Shown: positions 20,690-31,707 of the stretch, piece after piece
Layout of the letters: the number at the start of each line of letters is the position of its first letter
Numbering within the stretch: the first letter of the stretch is position 1
Source: Sphaerosporella brunnea
Taxonomy: Eukaryota; Ascomycota; Pezizomycetes; Pezizales; Pyronemataceae
Length of the DNA: 64,000 nucleotides
Direction: 5' to 3'
Assembly (NCBI GenBank): GCA_008704415.1
Contig: VXIS01000012.1
Location: 186,001-250,000, forward strand
Translations under genes and position numbers: made by a program
Notes under the pieces: generated by a model
Seen by the model: only the letters and a program-made list of their open reading frames with translations
The model's database searches: none
What the model was told of the DNA's origin: nothing

Positions 20690-22487
20690 ATGGGACAGCA
20701 GCCGTCCAAAAGGTCAGGCGGCGAGAGCGGAAACCTTTCGGCTCGAGGCTCAACTGGTTCGCTGGGTGAGGGTACAGGCACCTTACCAATCATCAAATCG
20801 GACACTCAAGGATCCTCCAGGTCTTTGAGAGGATCTATTCGCAATAAGATCAGAGACAAGCGAGGCAAGGGCGATAACGAAGAGAGTCCTGAAGCCGTTG
20901 TAGCTTCATTCCTCGCAGGTGGCGATAATAACGGCGACTCCTCTTCAAGCGGACGGCCGCGCAAGAACTCTATTCCCACACCTCAAGTATCTACAACCGC
21001 GGGACCAGCAGCTACCTATGAGTCATCCACGGCCCCTGCCACCCCTTTCGACTCCGAAAATTCCCTCATCCCTCCACCATCTCCAGTCGTTAGCGGATCT
21101 ATCGGCAAAGGTCATCATGCGCTGGACAGCGGCAACAGCCGAGAGGTCGACCATGTTTCAGACGCTCCAGCAGGCGCCAGCGGGGTTCAACCCTCAGCAT
21201 CACAGGTGCCCAAAGAGTCCATCTTGATCAGACGCCCAGGTGCCCCGAATCCTATACATGTTGCTGGTGCCGGTATAACCGACGGCAACGGCACGCCCAC
21301 AACATCTGATCCGATGCAGATGTCAGCTTTGAAGCCGGAAGACTTGGATGGCATGATCAGTCGCCTCCTTGACGCAGGATACGCAGGAAAGGTGACCAAA
21401 GCTGTCTGCCTTAAGAATGCAGAAATTCAGGCGATCTGCGTGGCGGCCAGGGAAGTGTTCCTGTCGCAGCCAGCTTTGGTAGAACTGAGCGCACCCGTCA
21501 AAATTGTGGGCGATGTTCATGGACAATACTCCGATCTTATCCGCATGTTCGAGATGTGCGGCTTTCCTCCAAACTCAAACTACCTGTTCCTGGGTGATTA
21601 TGTGGACCGTGGAAAACAGAGCTTGGAGACCATTTTGCTGTTGCTATGCTACAAACTCAAATTCCCCGAAAATTTCTTTCTACTGCGGGGAAACCACGAA
21701 TGCGCAAACGTTACTAGAGGTATGTTATCTTTGAGCCGGCTGTTATGACGTCTTTTTTGCTGACAACGAGCCCCCCAGTGTACGGCTTTTACGACGAGTG
21801 CAAACGCCGATGTAACATCAAAATTTGGAAAACGTTTGTTGACACCTTCAACACGCTTCCTATCGCATCTATTGTCGCCGGAAAGATCTTTTGCGTTCAC
21901 GGTGGCCTGTCTCCGAGCCTTCAGCATATGGATGACATTCGGCAGATCGCCCGGCCCACTGATGTACCGGACTATGGACTTCTCAACGACCTGCTTTGGT
22001 CCGATCCTGCGGACATGCAAGGCGATTGGGAAGAGAACGAGAGAGGTGTATCATATTGCTTCGGAAAGAAGGTCATTGTGGACTTCCTCGCGAAGCATGA
22101 TTTCGATTTGGTGTGCCGGGCACATATGGTGGTGGAGGATGGTTACGAGTTCTTCAATGAGAGAACCCTAGTTACTGTCTTCTCTGCCCCTAACGTGAGT
22201 TTTTGAATGTGTTCTTTTTTCTTAGGGCAGATGCTAATCATGGTGTTAGTATTGCGGTGAATTCGATAACTGGGGTGCGGTGATGAGCGTATCAGGCGAG
22301 CTGCTCTGTAGTTTCGAGCTTCTCAAACCTTTGGACTCCACCGCGTTGAAACAACAGATGAAGAAGAGCCGCAACAAACGCTCTTCGGTGATGCACCAGA
22401 GTCCGGTATGTCCATGCGCTTCCGCTTATTCTCAGAAATGCACTGACATCGCGGTAGCCTGCGCACATGTCTGCTCAGAGTTACTAA
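20690..22487 (+). CDS. ppz1: Serine/threonine protein phosphatase PPZ (PP1-related)
   Basis: A PPZ-type phosphatase, a fungus-specific PP1 relative that controls salt tolerance, K+ homeostasis and cell integrity. Four exons (20690-21719, 21779-22194, 22250-22405, 22458-22487) give 543 aa. The first residues are MGQQPSK; glycine 2 suits N-myristoylation, which favours this ATG over the one at 20609. Residues 1-215 are Ser/Gly-rich and disordered, the regulatory extension typical of PPZ. The catalytic domain (about 216-520) shows the metal-binding motifs GDVHG (274-278), GDYVDRG (302-308) and GNHE (334-337), plus APNYCGEFDN near the third splice junction. The last exon encodes only PAHMSAQSY, matching the usual PPZ C-terminus. 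Branch sites and donors are normal at all three introns. Confidence 0.95.
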
Positions 22488-23749
22488 TTACCTATACGCG
22501 ACTATAAGCACATTGATTGTTCGGGCTATGATATCTCTTCCAGTGTTTTCAGCAACTTCCCTCTACTAGTGGATTTCCCTCGAGTTTCATTTAGGATCTT
22601 GTGTTCGCTTTGTTTCAGGACATTTGTTTTTTTTTTGCTTTTGGCTTTTATTCGTTCCGGGGGCGGTCGTTGTGTTCTCCTAGGGCGTCTTTGGCGTGCA
22701 GCTTGAACATTGCATATCGGTTTGGTTGATTTTTTTGCCTTGTTGCTTTTTTGACTGCTGGTTTCCGAGTGTTTCTTTTTATAAAGGCAATGGCGTGTTG
22801 TGGCCTATAGGATGAGTGGTCATAAGAGATGTGGGATGTGTAACGGTCATTATGAGAGGTTATATGTGGGGACGAGACTGGCTAACTGAAATTGCTTCTG
22901 CTGCCACTTTTTGTTCTGACTCCCTGTGATAACATATATACATACTCCACTCTATGAAGGTCTGTTGATTGAAGAAAGGTTGGCGCCATCCACGCAAATG
23001 ATATCTCCAATTCCCCGATGCATTTCAGAAGCCAGTTCGTCCGAAATGGTCTGCAGCTCTGATGGGAATCTAGAATCGATCTCGATCGTGTGCATTTGCA
23101 CCCTGGAAGCGCGTGGCTGCAAGGTTGTGCAACGGTTGAGTCGCAGAGCTCCTGATAGTGGGGGTGGCTTGCACAGTCATTCATATGATATCACTCGGTG
23201 GCTTACTTTTTTTGAAATGTTCGGTGAGGGTGATGGCAAAAGCCCACAATCGAATCCGTGCCTCTTCCGTGGCGTCTTCTAGCAGTTTGTTTGGTTGCAG
23301 GTCCCGAAGCGAAGATAAGATTGGCTGTGGTACGTTATGCATCACTCGTATGCCCGCCCCCAACTCTCCGGATCCATCATCCAACTGATACTTTTCGGTT
23401 GATCCTACCTACTTACCACTGCTACATATTGCCATTAGTCACTTCAGGAGAAGAGATGTGTACCTAGGTAAGTAGGTTTTTACGGGTGTTATCCGGCTTC
23501 ACCTGGCCCTGGCGCCTGCAGCGTGACATCTGCTGCCGCTGCCGCCGCCGCCGCTGGGAGGGGTGACAATATCTACAAACATGCACTGCACCCCGCACTA
23601 ACACAGCTACCCCTCTCTATCAAGGTGTCCGTGTCCCCCCCCCCCCCACAGCGTATCTATAAGCGCAGTGTTTCCCGCAATCTTTTTTTTTTATGTTTTT
23701 TTTTTTCCCTCATCATCAATCGATCAATCAATCAGTCAATCAAGCCAAC
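22488..23749. other. Intergenic region between PPZ and the SDR gene
   Basis: It holds the T-rich 3' UTR of PPZ (about 22490-22800) and the upstream region of the SDR gene. There is a C-run at about 23636-23647, T-runs at 23683-23707, and short ATCAATCA repeats just before the start codon. No gene supported. Confidence 0.4.
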
Positions 23750-24639
23750 ATGTCTTCGTCCTCCGACTACGTAACATCACTTTACTCCCTCGAAGGCAGG
23801 ACTGCTCTCGTGACCGGCGGCACCCGCGGGATCGGGGCCGGCATCGCAATCGCCCTGTTTGTTGTGCCATTCCAATGAAAAAAAAAAAAAAAAAAGAATG
23901 AAAAAAAAAACTAATATGTGAACCCCCCCCCCATAGCGCCTCCGCAGGCGCAAACATTATCCTCCCAATCCGCACCCCCGGCTCCGCGGCGAACACGATT
24001 GCCGCGATCGAAGCGGTCGGCCGCACATGCAAGACGTTTCCCTGCGACCTCTCCTCGCGCGCGGACGCGACGACGCTGATATCGCGGGTCACGGCGGCCG
24101 GGGAGACGATCGACGTGCTCGTCAACGTTGCGGGATGGCACCGCCGCAAAGCTGCCGAGTCGTACACCGACGACGAACTGGAAGGGATCTGGCGGGTGAA
24201 TATGGCTGGGTGCTTCACGTTGTGCCGCGACGCGGCCAGAACCTGGTTCGAGGGCGAGCTGAAGGACTGGGAGCATGGGAGACGGAGGAAAAAGATCATC
24301 AACACTGCGTCCGTGTTGAGCTTTACCGGAGGCACCGGGTTGGCGGCTTACACGGCTACCAAGGGTGGCATCGCGCAGGTCACCAAGACCTTCAGCAACG
24401 AGTGGGCGGGAAGAGGAATCAATGTCAACGCCATCGCCCCCGGGTATATACGCACGGATTTGACGCAGGATTTGCAGGATGATCCCGAGAAAAATAAGGA
24501 GGTGCTCAGGCGGACGCCGCTGGGGAGATGGGGGACTACGGAAGATCTGGCGGGATTGGTGGTGTTTTTGGCGAGCGGTGCGAGCGATTTTGTTACCGGA
24601 GCTATCATGGCGGTGGATGGCGGCTATACTGCGAGGTAG
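23750..24639 (+). CDS. Short-chain dehydrogenase/reductase (classical SDR)
   Basis: An NAD(P)-dependent oxidoreductase of the classical SDR family, 269 aa from two exons (23750-23856 and 23937-24639). The Rossmann motif TGGTRGIGAG lies at residues 22-31. The NVAG motif is at about 98-101 and the catalytic Ser-Tyr-x-x-x-Lys triad is in NTASVLSFTGGTGLAAYTAT followed by KGG. The C-terminal segment NAIAPGYIRTDLT and the ending MAVDGGYTAR are typical of the 2-deoxy-D-gluconate 3-dehydrogenase (KduD)-like and related sugar or polyol SDRs. Exact substrate unknown. The 80-nt intron restores IAIALASAGANIIL and unusually contains long A-runs and a C-run. No membrane segment or targeting signal is visible. 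Confidence 0.9.
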
Positions 24640-24904
24640 CTAGGTTAGCTGTAGGAAGAGGCTAGAGAGGAGAAAGTATATACAGGCCAAGCATCCACGC
24701 ATCGCGACGGTTCTCCACGGAATTCGCGCCACAGGAATCGCGTCGTGATTGGAGGAGGGGATGACCATGACGTCGTCGCTGCACACCACATCTCCGAGTC
24801 AGTAAAAGCTCATAAAACACCCCAGATTCCCCCAGAATTTAATTGCAATTGATATCCCTACATCACGAAGAAAACAAAACCCCCCTGGCCCTTTCGAGAC
24901 GATA

Positions 24905-25293
24905 ATGTTAAAAACGATCACTACTCGTACGCTGCGACCCTTCCGCCGCATCCAGGCCGCCGCAACCTACGTAACCGCCGGCGACTCGGGGAGCGCGCCG
25001 GGGAGGATCAATGATGTGCCGGCGAGGATCGCAGGCCAGGTTAGATGAAGACCTTCCCTGCCCTGCCCTGCCCTGCCGCCGCTTACCTCGTGCAGATCGC
25101 AGCGCGCCTAGGGTGTCCGGCGCCGCAAGCGTTCGATACCCGCTTGACGAAGGAGGACGCAGAGTTGTGGCAGAAAATGGAGGAGCTGGTCGCGATGGAA
25201 GATGGTGGGGTGAGTGGGGTTGAGTACGACGATGGACTGCCGCACGAGATGAAACTCCTCCATTCGAGCGAGAATAAGAAGCTGCATCCTTGA
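24905..25293 (+). CDS. Small uncharacterised protein, possibly mitochondrial
   Basis: A two-exon gene (24905-25039 and 25096-25293) coding for 110 aa. The intron (GTTAGA...GTGCAG, 56 nt) contains a CCCTG tandem run. The N-terminus MLKTITTRTLRPFRRIQAAA is rich in Arg, Thr and hydrophobic residues with no acid, as expected of a mitochondrial presequence. The mature part reads GRINDVPARIAGQIAARLG, then FDTRLTKEDAELWQKMEELV, which looks like a structured helical region. I do not recognise the family. It lies 265 bp downstream of the SDR gene on the same strand and just before a transposon-rich region. Frame coherence across the intron is the main support. Confidence 0.6.
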
Positions 25294-25534
25294 AATCGTA
25301 CTTACCACCTCCCAACCCGTTCGATGTTGGAGGGTGGGTTGGCTGGTTGCTGTAAATATTCGGAATTGCCAAGAGTTCTGGACACCATTGGTTTTGGGTT
25401 CCAGGACAGAAATCTCAATTTGTGAAACGTGAAGCACAGCCCGCCTGCTGAACGAGTAGAGGCGTGCACCGGTGACGGATTTTAGTACGTTGCAACCGCA
25501 AACGTCCCTTGAGGCTCTTCCGTTGCATTGGGTT

Positions 25535-25860
25535 TTGTTTGTTTTAATCATATTGCATTCGGCCGCTTGCGGCCATGGCATAGAATACAGGATCACCGCC
25601 GCCCCTAGGCACGTGGCCTACTGTGGGGTCCGCTCCTCTGCGAAAAGGAAAGAAAATAAGGAAATAGAGAAGAAAAGAGCATATATCTCGCACGACAAAG
25701 GAGACAGATTCAGGCCCCAATCGGCCGCATTCAGGCCGCATTCGGCCACATTCCCACGCTCGTGCTGCTCAAGAAGGCCATCACCGCCTCTACGCAGCGC
25801 TCGTCGGCCAGTAGATCCCTGACCATCCTTTTGGTGGTCCGTCACCGGTGTGTGTGTGAT
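25535..25860 (-). mobile_element. Tad-like LINE 3'-end fragment, reverse orientation
   Basis: On the minus strand this contains a piece of the LINE C-terminus (LLADERCVEAVMAFL near 25800, matching the copy ending at 6614). It then shows the same 3' UTR hairpin GGCCGCAAGCGGCC and the A-rich end near 25535. It is a 5'-truncated, degraded copy of the family seen at 5230-6820. Confidence 0.75.
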
Positions 25861-26085
25861 CGTCACCGGTGTCTGCACGCCTCTACCTTATTTTGGTTGT
25901 CATTTCAACACCACGACGTCGTCGAAGGTGGGCACGCAGAAAAGACGCTAGTTGCCTGAGCTTTGCGATGTCCTCCCCAATTAAAACTGGATGCCCCCCC
26001 CCCCCCCAGAGGACACCCATTGTAAAACTTCTGGGGCTTCTATCAAAGAGCTTTTCGCAAAACGTCGAGGCTGTCGTCACAAGTA

Positions 26086-26337
26086 CCGTATCGACTCGAT
26101 CTTGAACAATGCGGGCCGGCCTGGTGGGGTTGGGGAGGTTGTGCGCACCGACAGCCGCCTATCGGTGCATGCTCCGACAATTTGAGTTTTGTAGAAGTAA
26201 TGAAGTCAAAAAGGCGGTACTGTAGGTTACGACTGGAGCACCGTGGCCATACTTCCCTCAGGCTCGCTCTCGCACAGAGCTTTTGACACACACCTCCACC
26301 AGGCCGGCCCGCGTTGCTTAAGATCAAGTCGATACGG
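26086..26337. mobile_element. TA-flanked foldback miniature element (element C)
   Basis: A 252-bp element with roughly 42-bp inverted arms starting CCGTATCGACTCGATC at 26086 and ending at 26337, with about four mismatches between arms. It is flanked by TA at 26084-26085 and 26338-26339. No coding frame. The TA duplication points to a Tc1/mariner-type non-autonomous element. Confidence 0.8.
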
Positions 26338-26390
26338 TAGATATGTCACCAGATCTAGGCCGTGACTTTTCGTAGCATTAGATACGCATA

Positions 26391-27330
26391 CCGTACTATG
26401 GCGGCCGAGTGCCAAGTCAAAAAAATTCTGATTGGCCAAAGCAACGCCGCAAGCAACGAAGTGAATAAAATGATAATTCCGTGATGGGAATGCTTTGTTG
26501 CACTGTCTGTGACTAGGAACAGAGCCTGCTGGGGGTGGGGCAGAAAGGTGTTTGCGACTTGGCACTGTGCGGCCATGCGGACCCATGTAGCGCAGCGGGA
26601 GTGCGATGCCTGGCGGCGTTTCTTCACCTCTGATAATACCACGACCCTCCGGCAAAACAGCTAGCCCGCGGTTACGCAGTTATACGCGAGGTTAACGAGA
26701 ATTCTAATGGCTTAATATTGAATTTATTTCTCTTCCCTGCTTTTTGCAACGCTGCAGCCAATCAGAATTTTTTTGACTTGGCACTCGGCCGCCATAGTAT
26801 TATCTCGGCCATAAGGCAATTTCGACGGCGCGAAACTAGTGAAAGGTGGTGGGCGAAGAAAATCTTAGCGCGTGACGTATATGGAGACGCGATGGAGACG
26901 GCTCACGCCGCAACATCTCTCTGCGACACATCCTTTAAAGAACTCCACCAAAATTTATTTCAAGTAACTGTGTGCAGTATCCCGTTGCAAAAATAGACCG
27001 CTGATCTAAAACCCAGGCTCCAGTTAACCGTGAGCGCACCGGTCCGGCAAGGTAGACAAACCAGCACCACTTGTTCCACTGTTTTTGGCTCCAAAATGGG
27101 CAATTACCGAAGCGCAGTGTTGCTGGCTGCTGTGTGAGGTTGCTGCTGAGGCGTTGGCTGGGGCAGTCGTCGCTATGGTCTCCTTCTCGATGCTGTTTAA
27201 GGGTTTCTGTCACGCGAACTTTACTTACTAATTTTTTCTTCACCCACCACCTTTCTCCAGGCGCCTCCTTACTGGTCGGCTTCCACTAGTTTCGCGCCGT
27301 CGAAATTGCCTTATGGCCGAGATAATACGG
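26391..27330. mobile_element. TA-flanked miniature element (element A), interrupted by element B
   Basis: Left TIR at 26391-26436 (46 bp, starting CCGTACTATGGCGGCCGAG). The matching right TIR is split: 26757-26799 plus CGG at 27328-27330. Removing the 526-bp element B and one TA rejoins a perfect 46-bp inverted repeat. TA flanks are at 26389-26390 and 27331-27332. The element without B is about 412 bp and non-coding. Confidence 0.85.
26800..27325. mobile_element. TA-flanked miniature element (element B), nested in element A
   Basis: A 526-bp element with 42-bp perfect TIRs (26800-26841 and 27284-27325, outer end TTATCTCGGCCATAAGG), flanked by TA at 26798-26799 and 27326-27327. It is inserted 3 bp from the end of the right TIR of element A. 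No credible coding frame; a mariner-type miniature element is most likely. Confidence 0.88.
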
Positions 27331-27565
27331 TATTCTAGACGTTATTAGGAACGGAGCCAAGACAAGATGGAACCAGAAGACTTGAACAAAGGTGAATGGA
27401 CCCAGCAGTAACCTGTATTACCATTCGCGAAGACTAACTATACAATATCGCCGCGAGAGGGAGACAACCCAAAGAAGAAAGCAAGATAGAAAGAAAAAAC
27501 AAGATCCAAATCATTAAAAAAATACATCCAATTAACTACAGACCAGAGTCGATTCTGTGACGGTG

Positions 27566-29886
27566 TCAGCGTGCTGTGCTCTTGATTGTACCATGGCTTA
27601 GAACATACTGATCGATAACTGTGGTATTGGAGAAGGCTGCCCAGTCGCGGCAGGTCTGGTGCATGATCTGAGGGATCTTCATATTTTGCGCGATTTTGTC
27701 GGGATGTTCCATCAGGTTGACATAAAGACCCCCGGAGACGTGCCAGGCAATGTGGCTACGGTATTTCAGCGTCCGCGGCCCAGTGAAGCTTGTGGGAAGA
27801 GTTGGGCTCTCAGAAAAAACTCACCAGTGGAAAGGCCATACACCGGCTGAAAGTAGTTAAGTTAGCAGAGTGTGGGATAAAAGGGGAGAGGGATTTACGG
27901 TTGTCAGCGACATATTGCTAATGAGTGGTTAGCCAACGTCTTAGAGAATTAAAAGTTGAAAAACATACGAAGACGTAGTAGCCACTGCCGGGGATCATAT
28001 GGGTATCCCGGCGTGGAGGATTCTCGGGATTCGTAATAGTACCATCCCAGGTTCCGGTCCCGGATGCAAGCTCAAACATATTATGACCTTGTAGCCAGTG
28101 CTTAGCAAATGCCATGTTGACAAAAATAGAAAGAGGCGTAAAATACCGTGGAAATGCATCGGGTGACCCACGGTAAACAGATTTTTGAGGATTACTCGGA
28201 CGTTGGTCGCATTTCCAGAGTTGTACACATTCCAGTTGGAAGGGAAGGAGGTGTTTCCTTTGTTTGCCAGAATAAGAACAGGCTCGTTGAAATTTACCCG
28301 GAAAGAGCTGCCACTCATGAACCACACCCAATTTCCGGAGCTGTTCTGGGCGAGCGAGAGTTCGATCTCGTAAGTGAGGTCCGGAGTCTCGGCCGGAGTG
28401 ATCTTGTATATGGGCACAGTACTCTCCAAAGGGTAATCCGGCTTTGTGCAATCAGGGCGAGTGTCGGGCTGCGGTGTCGAATTGGGAAGAGCTGTCTGGT
28501 TAGCGTCTGGGTAGTAAACAGCCGCCAATGCATACGGCTGTGAAGATCTAGTGCAATTCGTCTCGATCGTAGACCGCATGAAGTATGAGGAACCACTGCT
28601 ACCAGTGGCTTCGACAATGACGTCCAACCGCTGGCCGATTCCAAGTGAGACCATGTTAAGAGTGTATGGCTCAACAGGAACAAAGTCCCGGGCGATCACA
28701 GTCAGGCTGTGCTCATCGATGGAAAACTTCTGTTGCCCTTCGCTCCCAGCATTGATGAGTCGAAGCCGGTGCTTCTTGCCGGTTGTAAATTCGAACTTGC
28801 TGATTCCAGCGCCCTCAGTGCAGGGAAGGTTAGTGTTTGAGCAGTTGAAGTTCATCTTGCCGTTAATCAGGTTGTTCTCAGAGGAACCAGCAGCAATGAT
28901 AGAGTTGATGTCGGTGCCCATGACATCTTCTACGATCTGGAGCGTAACACTCTCTAAGTATGTGCGGATGAAGAGGGAGGATGTCAGCCTACGTCAAAGT
29001 ACGCACGATGGTACCAGTCAGTCAGGAGCACAGGACCAAGATCAATGTCGTAATCTTCGGTTTCCTTAAGATGATTTGGTCCATGAATTATCATGGGACC
29101 AAGTACGCCACTGGAGTACTGAGCGGAATAATGGGAGTGCCACCACTACCTCTACTGTTAGATTTCCTAACTGAAACGCCTCAATCCCTCGTGTGGAAAA
29201 CGTACTGAGGTTCCATAGAGGTCAGCCCTGAAGCGGTAAGTGAACGTAGAGCCGGGAGCAATCGGGCATTGCTGGACCCCGGGAACACCGCTGTTTCCAG
29301 ATGTGAGCACACAATGGTCCAATCCGAGGCGTCCAGAGGAGGGTCATTCATACTCAAACCACGGGGTCTCGGTTTGAAGGAGACCATGCCAGTGCAAGGA
29401 AGTCCCTTCATCCTCAAGACCGTTCGTAACGGTAACTATCGGGTTGTTAGTCATGATATCTCACAAGTGAGGCGCAGGCTCACCTTCGATCCAATCTCCC
29501 CAGTTAGCCTCAATGGTAGGGCCAGGAAATGCACCATTAACGACAATCATGGGTCTCTCAACTCCATCAGGCGCCAGAGTTTTACGGCTTATGGTCCAAT
29601 CATAATGCCGCACCACACCAGTGACTGGTGCTTGTGTGTACGGATCGGCATTTGTGGCAGTAAGAGTACCTAGGCCATAGGTCAGGGCCGTTCATCAAGC
29701 TGAACCGCTGGTAAACCCACTCCAAGGATAGCCGTCCGGCAGCGGGTTGTTGGTGAGAAACTTAGAGAACTTCTGTGCACTCAAAGTGCCCCATTCGGAG
29801 GCACCATTGGTCACGTTCTGGGCGAGATTGGCATTTAAGGTGGTCAAAACCCCAACAAGGAGTTTTGGGATGGCTGCGTTCACCAT
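27566..29886 (-). CDS. Laccase (asco-type multicopper oxidase), secreted
   Basis: A secreted multicopper oxidase of 608 aa in ten exons: 29721-29886, 29484-29669, 29354-29435, 29206-29290, 28993-29145, 28147-28951, 27969-28087, 27899-27917, 27825-27846 and 27566-27755. It oxidises phenolic substrates with reduction of O2 to water. [20 protein letters not shown] looks like a signal peptide. All four copper motifs are present: HWHG (132-135), HSH (176-178), HPMHFHGH (486-493) and [12 protein letters not shown] (545-556). Apparent stops and shifts in the raw frames all resolve as introns of 41-69 nt; joining them restores family-typical sequence such as [18 protein letters not shown]. Exons 8 and 9 are only 19 and 22 nt. 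The C-terminus lacks the DSGL ending of many ascomycete laccases. Intron 28952-28992 (41 nt) is the least certain. Confidence 0.93.
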
Positions 29887-31080
29887 AGGCGGCGTTTCCT
29901 AGGGGATATCTGGAGTAAAAGAGTGAAAGCCACTGTAGATATAGAAAATGAGGAAGGGGGGAAGGAGAAAGTCAGAAACCTTTATTGTCAAAACTCAACC
30001 AGAAACCTCATTGACCCAGCGGGGTCAGCTCTCACAATGGAGAGCTTTTCCGAGAGAAACCACTCTCGCCCGAGTCATTGCCGTCAGCTTCCAATACCTT
30101 GCTAGGTGAGACCCGCAGCCTCGAATTGGCACTTGTTTGCACAGCATGATTAGCATAATGTCGTAACGAGGCTCACAAAAAGCAGCGGACGCCGATCTAC
30201 TGGTTAATGCAGATCTGGGTCATCGATACCCCGGATCCGTTCTCTCCGTATCTTTGATGGGGATGAGGCTTTTTACCAGGGTGAACATCAGAAATGCAAG
30301 ATCTGTCTGCTGATCCGTGCTTGGCATGCAGGTATTATATTATGAGCTAAGTCCGTTGAGGGGTCATTGCATATTGAGGGGGCATCAGGTCTAAGCCAGC
30401 CGGTGGTTGTAGCTATCTCGGAACACACAAGCTTTGTTGGCCGCTAAACATGAAAGGTGGGTACTGGAAGGGTACTGTGGTGAGTAAGTACCTACCGTTT
30501 CCCTGCTCATGACCTTGCATGTGTATCCCACTTGGTGACAACAGAGGGCCGTTGAGGGCACGCCAACGGCGGGCCATGAGGATCGAAGCAGAAGTAGCAG
30601 CAAATCACTTCGGAGAGCCAGGCATCAGGGCCCATCGGACGCCGTGACTTGGCAAAGTGAATAAGCCGAAAGTGCGAAGCATTGGCCGACGTTTTTGTCG
30701 GTGTTCTGTGCAACGAGTACATGGACTTAGAGTGATGTGACACCTGCAAATACTATCCGCTCGGAAGTGGCGGCAGTTCTGAGGAGCACGTGTTTAACAA
30801 GGTTTGGGATCGGCTCCAGTCTTTTAACGCTTCGATCTTTCGGTCAATTAGCTACCATGACATGTGTCCACTGCACAGGATTCATGAGCAACAAACCACT
30901 CAGTGGGGGTTTTTGGAAAAATTATATGCAAGAGCCTAAAAATAATGCAATCGGAGTGAAATTAACCGCACTGTGAGGTAGGCGGCTCGGAAGCGCTGGC
31001 CAATTTCTGACATTCACTTTTTCTTGCCCATCTCTGTTCTCCTGACCCGATTCCGCAGGTTTTATAGATTGAGTAAAAGT
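29887..31080. other. Upstream region of the laccase gene and gene-poor spacer
   Basis: About 1.2 kb with no supported gene. The laccase promoter must be at its left end on the minus strand; GA-rich sequence lies at 29935-29970. Nothing else was recognised. Confidence 0.4.
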
Positions 31081-31392
31081 CCCGAGTTTTAATCTACCCA
31101 CAGTACACAATACCCGGACACAACACAAAGGCAACTCCAAAACTCGTCGGAAAATCGCCGAAAGAATCTCTGTGAATAAGATTAGGCCTAGGGGTATGAG
31201 TTAAACTGGAGGTTAAATCAAGGTTGGGGATGGGGTACTACGGGTTAGCAGGATTGTTTTATCAATTTTTGCCCTAAAAACTCGGTAAAAATCAGAGCAT
31301 AGCCCGCAATTTGCAGTGTATTTATTTTTCCCTGTTCCCTTGTGTCGCATTGTCATGTTGTGGTATTCTGTGTGGGTAGATTAAAACTCGGG
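31081..31392. repeat. Foldback sequence with 22-bp inverted repeats
   Basis: Positions 31081-31102 (CCCGAGTTTTAATCTACCCA plus CA) match the exact reverse complement of 31371-31392. Similarity continues imperfectly inward (ACAATACCCGGACACAACAC against its counterpart). No coding frame. Flanking duplication is not evident. Probably a decayed miniature element. Confidence 0.55.
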
Positions 31393-31707
31393 TAGTTTTT
31401 TGCGGGCATTGTAGACCTTTATTCTTTATAGATTTCTAGGATCTTGCCGCTTTTCGCTCGTGTTTCCCGGAAGAGTTTGATCTAGGAGGGTGGCAGTCAT
31501 GATCAGCAACGATTGTGCGTGATTAGCGGCGGGTAGACCTGGGATTCAGACTGCGATTCATGCAGTTTCTGGGGAGAAGATTAGGGTGTTGCGAGGGTTG
31601 GCCTTTTCTGCAAAAGTCACTTTTAAGGAAGCGTAGCTTGTGCAGAAATCATTTCCCGTACGTTTCCACCCGCTTTTTCTTGACCTAGTGGGGGAGATCG
31701 GCACAGC

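Noticed and set aside
26580..26720. tRNA-like A box (GTAGCGCAGCGGGAGTGCG) in element A
   Set aside because: There is no B box at the right distance (the nearest weak match is about 100 bp away) and no cloverleaf could be drawn.
29181..29417. Apparent frameshift and stop in the laccase after [12 protein letters not shown]
   Set aside because: A 63-nt intron (29291-29353) restores [15 protein letters not shown], so no lesion is needed. The other apparent stops in this gene likewise fall in introns.
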